Assembly (NCBI GenBank): GCA_902771535.1
Contig: CACXWU010000007.1
Span: forward strand, 1-56,772
Direction of reading: 5' to 3'
Origin: an uncultured Pseudomonadota bacterium
GTDB lineage: Bacteria; Pseudomonadota; Alphaproteobacteria; UBA3830
DNA length: 56,772 nucleotides
In this document: piece after piece, positions 26,619-35,917 of the stretch
Layout: every line of letters begins with the position of its first letter
Numbering within the stretch: the first letter of the stretch is position 1
Program-made: the position numbers and the translations under genes
The notes under the pieces: generated by a model
Database searches by the model: none
The model's input: only the letters and a program-made list of their open reading frames with translations
What the model was told of the DNA's origin: nothing

Positions 26619-26846
26619 ATGTTAGCAACAGAAGCAGTACGTTACTTGGCAGCAGCCATTACCGTTATCGCTTTGTACGGAGTCGGTGTCAGCATGGGAA
26701 ATCTGTTCTCAACTTGGTTGAACGCCGTTGCGAGAAATCCTGAAGCAGACGACAAAATGCGTTCCGTCGGTATGTTGGGTTTTGCTCTTACTGAGTCCAT
26801 CGGTTTGTTTGCTCTTTTGATCGCATTGTTGATTTTGTTTAAATAA
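26619..26846 (+). CDS. atpE: F0F1 ATP synthase subunit c
   Basis: 75 aa, two membrane helices joined by the polar loop NAVARNPEADD. The proton-carrying acidic residue is Glu in GFALTESIGLFALLIALL. The first helix has GVGVSMGNLFS where many c subunits have a Gly-rich GxGxGxG motif. An AGGAAAGGGAG-type Shine-Dalgarno precedes the ATG. Confidence 0.96.
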   Translation: MLATEAVRYLAAAITVIALYGVGVSMGNLFSTWLNAVARNPEADDKMRSVGMLGFALTESIGLFALLIALLILFK

Positions 26847-26857
26847 GTTGGCGTAAA

Positions 26858-27301
26858 TTGTTACCTCAATTAGCTGCGGAAACTTTTCCGTCTCAGGTTT
26901 TTTGGGTGGTTCTCGGATTTTTTTGTGTTTATGGAATTATGGCTTTTTTTGCCGTTCCAAGGCTAAAAAAAATTTTGGATAAACGAGAGAGCCATATAAA
27001 TGGCTTGTTGGATGTTGCGCAAAAGTTAGGTGAAAAATCCGCCGAAATCGAAAAAGAATCCGGCGAGTTGTTATCCAAGACTAAACAGGAAATTTTCGAT
27101 GCAGAAACAAAGTTAATTGAGGAATTGGAGAAAAGAAATTCGAAGGAAAAACAGAGACTTTCCGAGGAAATTCTAGAGAATACAAGTAAAGAAATATCCT
27201 CGCTGAAGGTTTCGTCCGAGGAGGCATTCAAAGACATATCTTCGGACTTGGATGAGCTCTTGGATTTGGCCTTACAAAAGATAGGAAACCGAAAATCATG
27301 A
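26858..27301 (+). CDS. atpF': F0F1 ATP synthase subunit b'
   Basis: 147 aa with a TTG start. One N-terminal membrane helix (VFWVVLGFFCVYGIMAFFAVP) then a long charged coiled coil. The sequence AVPRLKKILDKRESHINGLLDVA is typical of the b' (AtpG/AtpX) subunit in Alphaproteobacteria and cyanobacteria. It forms the peripheral stalk with b. ATGA overlap with atpF. Confidence 0.88.
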   Translation: MLPQLAAETFPSQVFWVVLGFFCVYGIMAFFAVPRLKKILDKRESHINGLLDVAQKLGEKSAEIEKESGELLSKTKQEIFDAETKLIEELEKRNSKEKQRLSEEILENTSKEISSLKVSSEEAFKDISSDLDELLDLALQKIGNRKS

Positions 27302-27774
27302 CGATTTCTAACATGGCAATTGCCGAACTATCTGTTTTAGGATCTTTTTTGTGTTTCTTGGCTTTGATCATCAAAAAAGTTTGGCCGTTGTTGGTTAGCC
27401 GCTTGGATGAGCATATCGAAAAGGTAAAAAATCAAATAGATTCCGCTGAAAAACTGAGAGAAAATTCGGCTAACGCATTGAGTCAGGCAAATCAGGTAAG
27501 TCTGAATATTCAGGACGAGGTTGAGGATTATAAAAAAAGATCTAAAGAGCGGATCGAGCAACTGGAAGAAGAAAATCGGCGTTACATTCAAAATTTGAAA
27601 GAGAAGGCTGCTCTGTCGTTGAGCGCTCAATTAAACGCGGAACTATCTAAGCAGAAAGATATACTGTTGGACAGATTGGCTGATCTCATTGCTGAACGGC
27701 TTTCAGAAAAAGTAAAAGATCAATCTTGCGAAGCAATTTTTTCAAAAGAAGATCTGAAAAAGCTGGTACAGTGA
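27298..27774 (+). CDS. atpF: F0F1 ATP synthase subunit b
   Basis: 158 aa: an N-terminal membrane helix (LSVLGSFLCFLALIIKKVWPLL) and a long Lys/Glu-rich helical stalk (residues ~40-155). It dimerises with b' and ties F1 to the a subunit. Last gene of this F0 unit; a ~95-bp gap precedes acpP. Confidence 0.9.
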   Translation: MTISNMAIAELSVLGSFLCFLALIIKKVWPLLVSRLDEHIEKVKNQIDSAEKLRENSANALSQANQVSLNIQDEVEDYKKRSKERIEQLEEENRRYIQNLKEKAALSLSAQLNAELSKQKDILLDRLADLIAERLSEKVKDQSCEAIFSKEDLKKLVQ

Positions 27775-27870
27775 CTGTTCCCCAATAATTCTCAAGTTCT
27801 CTAGAGCGTCTATTTTATTTTCTGGTGTTTTGTGATATTTTCTTCGTGTATTTTAATAAGGGAAATTGTG

Positions 27871-28110
27871 ATGACTGAAAATGTGGCAGACAAAGTAAAA
27901 GCTATTATTGCTGAAAAGTTGGGTGTTGATCCGGCGAAAGTAGTTGATGAGGCACGCTTTGTTGATGACCTGGGCGCAGACAGTTTGGACACTGTTGAGC
28001 TGGTCATGGCTTTGGAAGAAGAATTTGGCGTTGAAATTTCCAACGAAGAAGGTCAGGAAATTCAGTCGGTAAAAGATGCCGTTTCTTTCATTGAAAAAAA
28101 ATCTAAATAA
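27871..28110 (+). CDS. acpP: Acyl carrier protein
   Basis: 79 aa from the ATG preceded by AAGGG. The phosphopantetheine site is the Ser of [19 protein letters not shown]. The first 13 codons of the longer frame are not conserved. ACP carries growing fatty acids for FabF, encoded directly downstream. Confidence 0.97.
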   Translation: MTENVADKVKAIIAEKLGVDPAKVVDEARFVDDLGADSLDTVELVMALEEEFGVEISNEEGQEIQSVKDAVSFIEKKSK

Positions 28111-28119
28111 AAAGGAATC

Positions 28120-29388
28120 ATGATGAGAAGGGTAGTTGTCACCGGAATAGGGATGATGTCTCCGTTAGCCCCATCGGCAGGAGAGTCCTGGTCTCGATTA
28201 CTAAATTGTGAATCGGGGGTAAGGCAGGTTGTGTCTTTCGATGTGAGTGATTTGGCTTCGAAGATAGCTGGACAAGTTCCAACAGAGGAAACAGCACCGA
28301 ATGCCCCTACCCTTTTTGATCCGTTAAAATATGTAACCGCAAAAGAGCTTGGAAGAATCGATAAATTCATTTTGTTCGCGCTGGCGTCTGCGATTGATGC
28401 CATGGAAGATTCAGGATTGGTTGGAAATTTATCGGACGAGGAAAAAGAACGTTTTGGTGTGATAATCGGATCGGGAATCGGAGGATTGCCGGCGATTTAT
28501 AACACTGCAATAAAGTTAGGTAACGACGGAGCGAGGCACATTTCGCCGTTTTTCATTCCGTCGTCGTTAATTAATTTGGCGTCGGGACATGTGTCGATCA
28601 GATTCGGATTGAAGGGACCGAACCATGCGGTCGTTACAGCATGCGCTTCGGGAACTCATGCGATCGGAGATGCTGCAAGAATGATCAAAGTCGGCGACGC
28701 TGATATGATGGTCGCAGGTGGAGCGGAAGCTGCTGTTTGTCGTCTGGGAGTGGCAGGATTTTCGGCTGCTCGAGCCTTAACTACTCATAGGAATGACAAT
28801 CCGCAAGAGGCATCGCGTCCTTGGGACAAGTCAAGAGACGGTTTCATCATTTCTGAAGGTTCGGGAATCTTGATCCTGGAAGAGTTGGAGCACGCAAAAA
28901 AGCGCGGAGCGAAGATTTACGGAGAGTTAGTCGGCTATGGAATGTCGGGGGATGCGTATCATATGACAGCGCCATGCCCGGATGGAGATGGTGCGTTTAG
29001 GTCAATGCGCAACGCTTTGAGATCGGCGCAGATAAATCCTGACCAGATTGATTACATTAATGCTCACGGAACTTCAACCCCGGCGGGAGATATCGGAGAG
29101 TTAAGAGCAGTTGAACGCGTACTTGGAGAAGGCAGCAAAGCATCTATGTCGTCTACGAAATCGTCAATAGGACATTTGCTCGGAGCGGCGGGAGCTGTCG
29201 AGGCAATTTTCTCGCTGTTGGCGATCAAGGATCAAGTAGCTCCGGCAACTTTGAACTTGCACGATTCCGAAGACACCTTCCTGGATTTGGTTCCGCTGCA
29301 GCCACGCGCCAGAAAAATCGATTATGTTTTATCCAATTCGTTTGGGTTCGGAGGCACTAACGCGAGCTTAGTGTTTAAAAAGTTTTGA
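28120..29388 (+). CDS. fabF: 3-oxoacyl-[ACP] synthase II
   Basis: 422 aa. Condensing-enzyme triad: Cys175 in VVTACASGTHA, His in NAHGTSTPAGD, His in KSSIGHLLGAAGAVE, with the C-terminal NSFGFGGTNASLVF. It elongates acyl-ACP with malonyl-ACP. Two tandem ATGs lie 3 and 6 bp after GGAATC; either may be used. The acpP-fabF-mltG order is conserved in Alphaproteobacteria. Confidence 0.97.
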   Translation: MMRRVVVTGIGMMSPLAPSAGESWSRLLNCESGVRQVVSFDVSDLASKIAGQVPTEETAPNAPTLFDPLKYVTAKELGRIDKFILFALASAIDAMEDSGLVGNLSDEEKERFGVIIGSGIGGLPAIYNTAIKLGNDGARHISPFFIPSSLINLASGHVSIRFGLKGPNHAVVTACASGTHAIGDAARMIKVGDADMMVAGGAEAAVCRLGVAGFSAARALTTHRNDNPQEASRPWDKSRDGFIISEGSGILILEELEHAKKRGAKIYGELVGYGMSGDAYHMTAPCPDGDGAFRSMRNALRSAQINPDQIDYINAHGTSTPAGDIGELRAVERVLGEGSKASMSSTKSSIGHLLGAAGAVEAIFSLLAIKDQVAPATLNLHDSEDTFLDLVPLQPRARKIDYVLSNSFGFGGTNASLVFKKF

Positions 29389-30392
29389 TAGAGAAAGGAA
29401 CTCGGCGCTGCTTAGGAGGCTTTGCGATAGGCTTTCTTGTCGGCGCCGCCCTTGTCGCTTCTTACGGAATATATTGCGTCACAAAAAATTCTGATTATTC
29501 GCCTCCCGAAGATTGTTATTTGATACTCGATGATCCGAGTAATATCTCTGCAGTTTCCAAAGTTTTCATCGAAAACAACATCTCCAGCCGAGTGCGAAAC
29601 AGTTTTTTTCTCACGAAAGCAGTCATAAAATTCGGCAGATTACTTGGATACAGGCCTAAGTTCGGAGAATACGAAATTCCCTCGAAAGTTTCACTCTGGG
29701 ACGCAGTAAAAATATTATCTAAAAAAAATTCGGTTTTGCACAAAATATGTATTCCCGAAGGATTTTCCGTCCACAGAACTTTGGAACGAATAAACAACAA
29801 TAAATTCCTACGAGGTGAAATAACTGAAATTCCTGAGGAAGGTTCTTTGATGCCGGACACTTACTGTTTTAGATATCCAACGACGAAACAGGACATTATT
29901 GACCTAGCACAAAAAGCAATGTCTGATTTTCTGAAAAAGGAATGGGAAAACAAATCGAAAAACTGCTTTCTGAAAACACCGCAGGAGGTCCTGACTTTGG
30001 CATCCATTATCGAAAGGGAATCAAACATAGAATTAGATACCATCGCAGGAATGTATTTGAATCGCCTAAAAATAGATATGAAACTGCAAGCTGATCCAAC
30101 AACCATTTACGCGATGGTGAAAGGAAAGAAGTTTCCGAGAGATTTAACTTACCAAGATTTAAAATACGACCACCCGTACAATACTTATGTTCATAAAGGA
30201 CTTCCGCCCGGCCCAATCTCCAACCCCGGCAGAAAATCTATATTGGCAGTACTTCACCCGAAAAAATCTGAGTGGCTGTATCTGTATTACGATGGCCGCC
30301 GAATGTCCAAGCCTGTCTATTCAAAAACCTATCAGGAACACAGAAAAAATATCGCCCGAATCAAAAAAGTCAATATATTGAAAGTTAAGTAA
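29385..30392 (+). CDS. mltG: Endolytic murein transglycosylase MltG
   Basis: 335 aa, YceG family. N-terminal membrane helix (GGFAIGFLVGAALVASYGIY), then the catalytic region LASIIERESNIELDTIAGMYLNRL with the active Glu in ERES and the downstream LQADPTTIYAM. It cuts nascent glycan strands and sets their length. The TTG start overlaps the fabF stop by 4 nt. A cell-wall enzyme implies that this organism keeps peptidoglycan. Confidence 0.93.
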   Translation: MIEKGTRRCLGGFAIGFLVGAALVASYGIYCVTKNSDYSPPEDCYLILDDPSNISAVSKVFIENNISSRVRNSFFLTKAVIKFGRLLGYRPKFGEYEIPSKVSLWDAVKILSKKNSVLHKICIPEGFSVHRTLERINNNKFLRGEITEIPEEGSLMPDTYCFRYPTTKQDIIDLAQKAMSDFLKKEWENKSKNCFLKTPQEVLTLASIIERESNIELDTIAGMYLNRLKIDMKLQADPTTIYAMVKGKKFPRDLTYQDLKYDHPYNTYVHKGLPPGPISNPGRKSILAVLHPKKSEWLYLYYDGRRMSKPVYSKTYQEHRKNIARIKKVNILKVK

Positions 30393-30406
30393 TCGGAAGG
30401 CTTTCT

Positions 30407-31792
30407 ATGAAAAAAAGTATGATTGCGTTGATAATATCGAGTTTTTTGATTTTTTCATATTTCGAAAATGTTGAAGGAAATATGTTGGGATTTTTCGGAA
30501 ATGTAAATGAGTTTCCATCGGATATAGAAACAACTCCATCGGCAACGTTAGAATCCAATTTCTCAAATACTGTCGAATTCAATTTGATTTACAGAAATCT
30601 TCCGGAAACAGGAACAACTACCCGAAATTTTGCGTTCTCTACTGCCAATCCAAAATTTCAAAAAGTATTTCAACCACATTTTAAGAGAATAAAACTAATT
30701 AATTGTCGTAATCTTCATAAAAATCTGTTTTCAGATCAACAAAAAAGCGCACCAAAATTGTCCGCAACTGAACTCTACAGCGGTCCCGCAGCTCTGAAGT
30801 TAGCTCAATCCGGGAAGAAAGTTGTCGTTCTGATTTTTGCAGATTCAACCAATGCTGGTGGAATATACTTAATAAAAAGAGGCAATCCTGCCAACACTCA
30901 AGAAGAACAAACCATACTTATGGCTCCCGAAATTTACGGATATCTGAAAAATAAATTCGGAGTAAATAACATCGGAGGAAGAGGTGACGGAATATACAGC
31001 GCTGAACAAAAACGCTACTGTTTAAATAAAGATGATTACAAAAGTCCGGAAATCATAAATCCGGCCTATGGTTTTATTTTAACGAACCTTTTGGTAACTC
31101 ATGACGTTGAAAATTGCTCCAAAATGATCAAATTACCAAAAGATAAAGTTGTTGAGATATCCTATGCTTTTCTTTCCATGCCGAGCTTTGCAACGGATGT
31201 GAGCAAAGATCCAACGGGTGCTATGTTAACAAATTACAGTGAAGAAAACGACGGAGAAAAAATATACGACAGAATGAATCGTGCTTTTTCTATTTTGCTA
31301 AAGGACGGAAACGTCAACGGACGAGATATGTTAAATAACAAAATAAAAAGAGACATAGGAAAAATCGCAATTTTCTGTCCAATCGAAAAACTTCTGGATT
31401 TTTCAAAACGACATTTGAATAAAAATCTCGATACAAGCGAAATTATTGCACAAATAATTAAGTTAAAGCTAAAAAAATCGGATAAAATGAAGAATATTTT
31501 CGATGAAGTACAAAAAAATTACGAAAGATGCGTTTTGAATAAGTTTATTAACTTGATAAGAGGAGCAGAAACTGCTGAAGCAGATACTTTGGTGCTCGGA
31601 AAAATCGGATGCGGAGCGTTTTTAAATGACGAAAACGAAATTGCTTTCCTTCTGGGACAAGCCCTAACCGAATGCAAATCTATAAAACATGTTTATTTTG
31701 CGGGACTAAGTAAAACAGATCCATTCGTTGAAAAAGTTCGAACAGCAATGGAAAATCATATTAATTCTATCCGTTTCCGAAAAATTAAATAA
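30407..31792 (+). CDS. Signal-peptide-bearing PARG-like macrodomain protein
   Basis: 461 aa. Residues 1-24 look like a signal peptide (LIISSFLIFSYFENVEG). Residues ~137-170 read VVVLIFADSTNAGGIYLIKR, then GNPANTQEEQ: the GG...QEE signature (AGG at 150-152, QEE at 165-167) of poly(ADP-ribose) glycohydrolases. Near the end, VLGKIGCGAFLNDENEIA (GCGAF at 401-405) matches the diphosphate-binding loop of microbial PARG-like macrodomains. The rest is divergent. The predicted activity is removal of ADP-ribose or poly(ADP-ribose), with export implying action on host targets. GGAAGG precedes the ATG; it follows mltG by 14 bp but is functionally unrelated. Catalysis and export are inference. Confidence 0.7.
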   Translation: MKKSMIALIISSFLIFSYFENVEGNMLGFFGNVNEFPSDIETTPSATLESNFSNTVEFNLIYRNLPETGTTTRNFAFSTANPKFQKVFQPHFKRIKLINCRNLHKNLFSDQQKSAPKLSATELYSGPAALKLAQSGKKVVVLIFADSTNAGGIYLIKRGNPANTQEEQTILMAPEIYGYLKNKFGVNNIGGRGDGIYSAEQKRYCLNKDDYKSPEIINPAYGFILTNLLVTHDVENCSKMIKLPKDKVVEISYAFLSMPSFATDVSKDPTGAMLTNYSEENDGEKIYDRMNRAFSILLKDGNVNGRDMLNNKIKRDIGKIAIFCPIEKLLDFSKRHLNKNLDTSEIIAQIIKLKLKKSDKMKNIFDEVQKNYERCVLNKFINLIRGAETAEADTLVLGKIGCGAFLNDENEIAFLLGQALTECKSIKHVYFAGLSKTDPFVEKVRTAMENHINSIRFRKIK

Positions 31793-31852
31793 CCGATGGA
31801 TAAATTTCTATCAACGTTGTAAAATGCGACGTCATATTTGGAGTTTAATTTT

Positions 31853-33703
31853 ATGGATATCTCGGGTTTTGAATTGGCAAAACGGAATAACGAAAAGAAA
31901 GCTGTCGCAATGATTGTTGATGATCAAATTGTAGATCTTTCAACAATGGTGCCTGAAACAACAACTGCAGAATTCGTGACCAAACAGCATCCGAAAGCGT
32001 TGGAGATATTCAGACACACAACAGCTCACATCATGGCTCAGGCGATCAAGGAAATATGGCCGTCCACTCAGTTGGCGATCGGTCCTGTGATCGAAAACGG
32101 ATTTTATTACGACATTTCCTGCGACCACCAGCTGACTCCTGATGATTTTGCGAAGATCGAAAAGAGAATGAAGGAAATCATCAAAGAAAATTACAAAATT
32201 ACGAGAGAAGTTCTCACTAAAGAAGACGCGTTGAAACTTTTCGCAAACGATAAATTCAAGGTTGAACTTATCACCGATTTGGACGTCAAAACCGTCAGCA
32301 TTTATCGGCATCAGGATAAGTTTGTAGATCTTTGTCGCGGACCTCATCTTCCGTCGACGGGAACGGCCTCCCCTCATTTCAAAATCATGAAATTGGCGGG
32401 AGCTTATTGGCGCGGTGATTCGAAAAGAGAGATGCTGCAGCGAATTTATGCGACTTCCTGGTTCACCAAAGAAGATTTGGACACATACATCAAAAATTTG
32501 GAAGAAGCCGAAAAAAGAGATCACCGAAAAATCGCCAAAGAGATGGATTTGTTCCACATGCAGGAGGAATCGCCGGGGTGTATTTTTTGGCATCCGAAAG
32601 GCTGGACGGTTTACAATGTTCTCAAAGATTATATCAGGAAATGCATTTTGAAAGACGGATATCAGGAAGTTTGCACTCCGCAGTTGGTCGATCGAACTCT
32701 TTGGGAAGCATCAGGACACTGGGAAAAATATCGCGAAAACATGTTTATCGCGGAATCCGAAGACAGAATTCTTGCGGTAAAACCGATGAACTGCCCGGGC
32801 GCCATCCAGATTTTCAAGCAGGGAGTAAAAAGCTACCGCGATTTGCCGTTGCGCCTGGCGGAATTCGGTTATTGTCACCGAAATGAGCCGTCGGGTTCAC
32901 TTTATGGAACAATGCGTGTCAGAGGATTTACACAAGATGATGCTCATATTTTCTGTACGCCTGATCAGATCAACAGCGAAACGAAAAAATTCTGCAGCTT
33001 GCTGGCAAAAATCTACAAAGATTTGGGATTTGAGAGTTTTTCCGTGAAATTTTCTGATCGTCCCGAAAAAAGAATCGGTGCAGATGAAATTTGGGATTTG
33101 TCCGAAAAATTATTGCAGGAAGCCGTAACCGAGGCAGGTTTCGAATACACGTTGAACAAAGGTGAAGGAGCTTTCTACGGTCCGAAATTGGAATTTTCGC
33201 TGAAAGATAAAATCGGAAGAGAATGGCAGTGCGGAACTTTGCAGGTGGATTTCCAATTGCCGCAAAGATTGGGAGCTTATTACACAGGAGAAGATGGAGA
33301 AAAACATCATCCGATTATGTTGCACCGCGCGGTGTTGGGATCTCTCGAAAGATTTTTCGGAATTCTGCTGGAAAATTACGCCGGAAGACTTCCGATGTGG
33401 TTGGCCCCTGTTCAGATTGTATTCGCGACCATCACAAACAGTTTCGACAGATATGCCGAAGAAGCTTGCAGGAAATTCGAAGCGGCGGGAATTCGTTGCG
33501 AATTAGATACTCGCTCGGAAAAAATTTCCTACAAAATCCGCAGTCATATTATGGAAAAAGTTCCTGTCATTGCAGTGATCGGAGAGAATGAACAAAATAA
33601 TCGCCAGCTAACATTGCGTTACGCAAACGGAAGTCAGGAAACCTTTTCGGTTGACGAAGCGCTGAAAGTTATGTTGGAGAAGTGTGCGTCACCAAAGATT
33701 TAG
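31853..33703 (+). CDS. thrS: Threonyl-tRNA synthetase
   Basis: 616 aa from the ATG preceded by GGAG (9-nt spacing); an in-frame TTG five codons upstream overlaps that site. Editing domain with HTTAHIMAQAI; class II core with KPMNCPGAIQIF, motif 2 HRNEPSGSLYGTMRVRGFTQDDAH, motif 3 MLHRAVLGSLERFFGILLE, and an anticodon-binding C-terminus. The N-terminal TGS domain seems ~20 residues shorter than usual. Confidence 0.96.
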   Translation: MDISGFELAKRNNEKKAVAMIVDDQIVDLSTMVPETTTAEFVTKQHPKALEIFRHTTAHIMAQAIKEIWPSTQLAIGPVIENGFYYDISCDHQLTPDDFAKIEKRMKEIIKENYKITREVLTKEDALKLFANDKFKVELITDLDVKTVSIYRHQDKFVDLCRGPHLPSTGTASPHFKIMKLAGAYWRGDSKREMLQRIYATSWFTKEDLDTYIKNLEEAEKRDHRKIAKEMDLFHMQEESPGCIFWHPKGWTVYNVLKDYIRKCILKDGYQEVCTPQLVDRTLWEASGHWEKYRENMFIAESEDRILAVKPMNCPGAIQIFKQGVKSYRDLPLRLAEFGYCHRNEPSGSLYGTMRVRGFTQDDAHIFCTPDQINSETKKFCSLLAKIYKDLGFESFSVKFSDRPEKRIGADEIWDLSEKLLQEAVTEAGFEYTLNKGEGAFYGPKLEFSLKDKIGREWQCGTLQVDFQLPQRLGAYYTGEDGEKHHPIMLHRAVLGSLERFFGILLENYAGRLPMWLAPVQIVFATITNSFDRYAEEACRKFEAAGIRCELDTRSEKISYKIRSHIMEKVPVIAVIGENEQNNRQLTLRYANGSQETFSVDEALKVMLEKCASPKI

Positions 33704-33761
33704 ATTGCTGATGTGAATTTAATTTTATATTATTGGTACACTAGTTTAGGGGTATGGTGTT

Positions 33762-35141
33762 GTGTTAGATCTGATAGCTCAAAAGATTTCAGGGTTAAAG
33801 GATGTTTTGCCTCTTTTTGAGGGAGGTAAGGGAATCTCAGTATCCAACGGAGAAACTTGCGGAGCGTGGGCCGCGGCCGGCGCTGTCGGAACTTTTTCTG
33901 CCGTCAACGCCGACTCTTACGATGAAAAGGGAAACATCATTCCGCAGGTTTATCACGGAAAAACAAGACAGGAACGGCATCGCGAATTGGTCGAGTATGC
34001 CGTCGCTGGAGGAATTGCTCAAGCGAAAATTGCGCGTGAAAGATCCAACGGCAAAGGACGAATTCACATGAACGCCCTCTGGGAAATGGGCAGCAGCCAG
34101 GAGGTCATAACACGAATTTTGGAAGGTGCAAAAGGATGTATCCACGGAATAGTCTGCGGAGCCGGTATGCCCTACTCTCTCTCTGAAATTGCTGCGAAAT
34201 TCGGTGTCCATTACTACCCGATCGTTTCATCAGCGCGGGCTTTTTCTGCCCTATTTCGCCGATCATTCAAAAAATGCGTTGAGCTTTTGGGAGGCGTGGT
34301 TTATGAAGATCCGTGGTTGGCGGGAGGTCACAATGGACTTTCCAACGCCGAATCCCCGAACAACCCGATGAATCCGTATCTGCGACTGGTCGAATTGCGA
34401 AAAGTCATGAATTCTTTCAACCTGGTTTCGATTCCGATCATCATTGCGGGAAGCGTTTGGTGGCTGTCCGAATGGCAGGACTATATGAAAAATCCGGAAA
34501 TCGGAAATGTCGCGTTTCAGTTCGGAACTCGCCCGATTTTAACAACGGAATGCCCTGTTGCAAAAGCCTGGCAGCCGAAATTGATGTCACTAAAACGCGG
34601 AGATGTGAAATTAACGACCCTCAGTCCGACGGGATTCTACTCGTCCGCAATCAATAACAAAATGATCTCAAATTTATTGGCGCGACAGGAGAGACAAGCG
34701 CCAATAGTTGAAAGTTCCGAGCTGAAAATGAAAGTATTCGGTCGTGAAGTTTGCTTGGACAGCGATTACACGGAGAAAGTTAACCAGTGGATCGCAAACG
34801 GTTTCACTACGGCGATGCTAACTCCAGAAAACGCTGTTGTTTTCGTGAGGCCCGAAGAGTCCACCGCAATCCTGAAAGATCAAAGAGAATGCTGCGGATG
34901 TCTGAGCGCGTGCCGTTTCAGCAGTTGGTGCCAGACAAAAGGAACGACAGGAAAAATTCCTGATCCTCGGAGTTTTTGCATTCAGAAAACTTTGCAAAGC
35001 GCGGCTCACGGAGGAAATCTTGACGAAAGTTTGATATTCGCGGGCCACTCGGCGTATCGATTTGCAGAAGATCCTTTCTATGAGAACAATTTCATCCCAA
35101 CGACTCAGCAGCTGATCGACAGAATTCTTACGGGATTTTGA
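33762..35141 (+). CDS. Nitronate monooxygenase-family FMN enzyme
   Basis: 459 aa TIM-barrel protein of the 2-nitropropane dioxygenase family, long form. Visible signatures include LFEGGKGISVSNGETCGAWA, GIVCGAGMPYSL, PIIIAGSVWW, and the C-terminal Cys-rich CCGCLSACRFSSWC. Enzymes of this group oxidise alkyl nitronates with FMN, although the physiological substrate of the bacterial long form is unclear. GTG start; its stop overlaps the rluB ATG (TGATG). The Cys cluster could bind metal, which is speculative. Confidence 0.8.
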   Translation: MLDLIAQKISGLKDVLPLFEGGKGISVSNGETCGAWAAAGAVGTFSAVNADSYDEKGNIIPQVYHGKTRQERHRELVEYAVAGGIAQAKIARERSNGKGRIHMNALWEMGSSQEVITRILEGAKGCIHGIVCGAGMPYSLSEIAAKFGVHYYPIVSSARAFSALFRRSFKKCVELLGGVVYEDPWLAGGHNGLSNAESPNNPMNPYLRLVELRKVMNSFNLVSIPIIIAGSVWWLSEWQDYMKNPEIGNVAFQFGTRPILTTECPVAKAWQPKLMSLKRGDVKLTTLSPTGFYSSAINNKMISNLLARQERQAPIVESSELKMKVFGREVCLDSDYTEKVNQWIANGFTTAMLTPENAVVFVRPEESTAILKDQRECCGCLSACRFSSWCQTKGTTGKIPDPRSFCIQKTLQSAAHGGNLDESLIFAGHSAYRFAEDPFYENNFIPTTQQLIDRILTGF

Positions 35142-35866
35142 TGCGCATTGCCAAAAAGATAGCGGAAAGCGGCGCGGCGTCACGTCGGGAAGCGGAAAGA
35201 TTGATCGCGGAAGGCAGAGTCTGCGTTAACGGAGATGTCATAACAACTCCAGTGTTTTTCGTTGATGACTCTCACAAGATCACGATTGACGGCAAGCCAA
35301 TCGGCAAGAAACCCGAAAAATTAGTCGTTTGGAAGATGAACAAGCCCAAAGGATATCTCACCACAAAACGTGACCCGAAAGGAAGAAAAACCGTGTTCGA
35401 TTTGTTCCCGAAAATGAGCGACAGACTGCTCTACATTGGTCGACTGGATTACAACTCCGAAGGGTTGCTGTTGTTCACCAACGACGGAAATTTTTCGCGC
35501 AAATTGGAACTCCCCGCTACCGGATTAACTCGCTCCTATAAAGTAAGATTTCACGGCAATCTAACAAAAGAAAAGATCGAAAAATTGAAAAACGGAGTGA
35601 TAATCGACGGAATTCGTTACGGACCGATCGACGTGAAAATCACAAAGCAGGATAAGTCGAACAATTGGGCGATTTTAACGCTGAGGGAAGGAAAAAACCG
35701 AGAAATCCGCAAAGTTTTAGAATCTCTCGACTGCATCGTCAATCGACTAATCCGCATCAGCTACGGAACTGTATCCCTCGGCGATTTGCAATCGGGAAAA
35801 GTCGAAAAATTATCCGAAAATGAAGTCCGAAAATTGGTTAAAGCTGCGGATAAGTCCGAAATTTAA
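35141..35866 (+). CDS. rluB: 23S rRNA pseudouridine synthase (RluB/RsuA family)
   Basis: 241 aa. N-terminal S4 domain (RIAKKIAESGAASRREAERLI), then the RsuA catalytic motif GRLDYNSEGLLLFTNDG with the nucleophile Asp, and REGKNREIRKVLESL. It isomerises a specific uridine in rRNA; RluB (23S U2605) is most likely by similarity but RsuA is not excluded. ATG overlaps the stop of the preceding gene by one base. Confidence 0.85.
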   Translation: MRIAKKIAESGAASRREAERLIAEGRVCVNGDVITTPVFFVDDSHKITIDGKPIGKKPEKLVVWKMNKPKGYLTTKRDPKGRKTVFDLFPKMSDRLLYIGRLDYNSEGLLLFTNDGNFSRKLELPATGLTRSYKVRFHGNLTKEKIEKLKNGVIIDGIRYGPIDVKITKQDKSNNWAILTLREGKNREIRKVLESLDCIVNRLIRISYGTVSLGDLQSGKVEKLSENEVRKLVKAADKSEI

Positions 35867-35917
35867 CTGTTTTTTAACCTTCGGCTGAAACAATATCTCC
35901 GAAAAGGGAGGAGAAAC

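Noticed and set aside
31838-31853. TTG start of thrS at 31838
   Set aside because: It overlaps the GGAG that serves as the ribosome binding site for the ATG at 31853.
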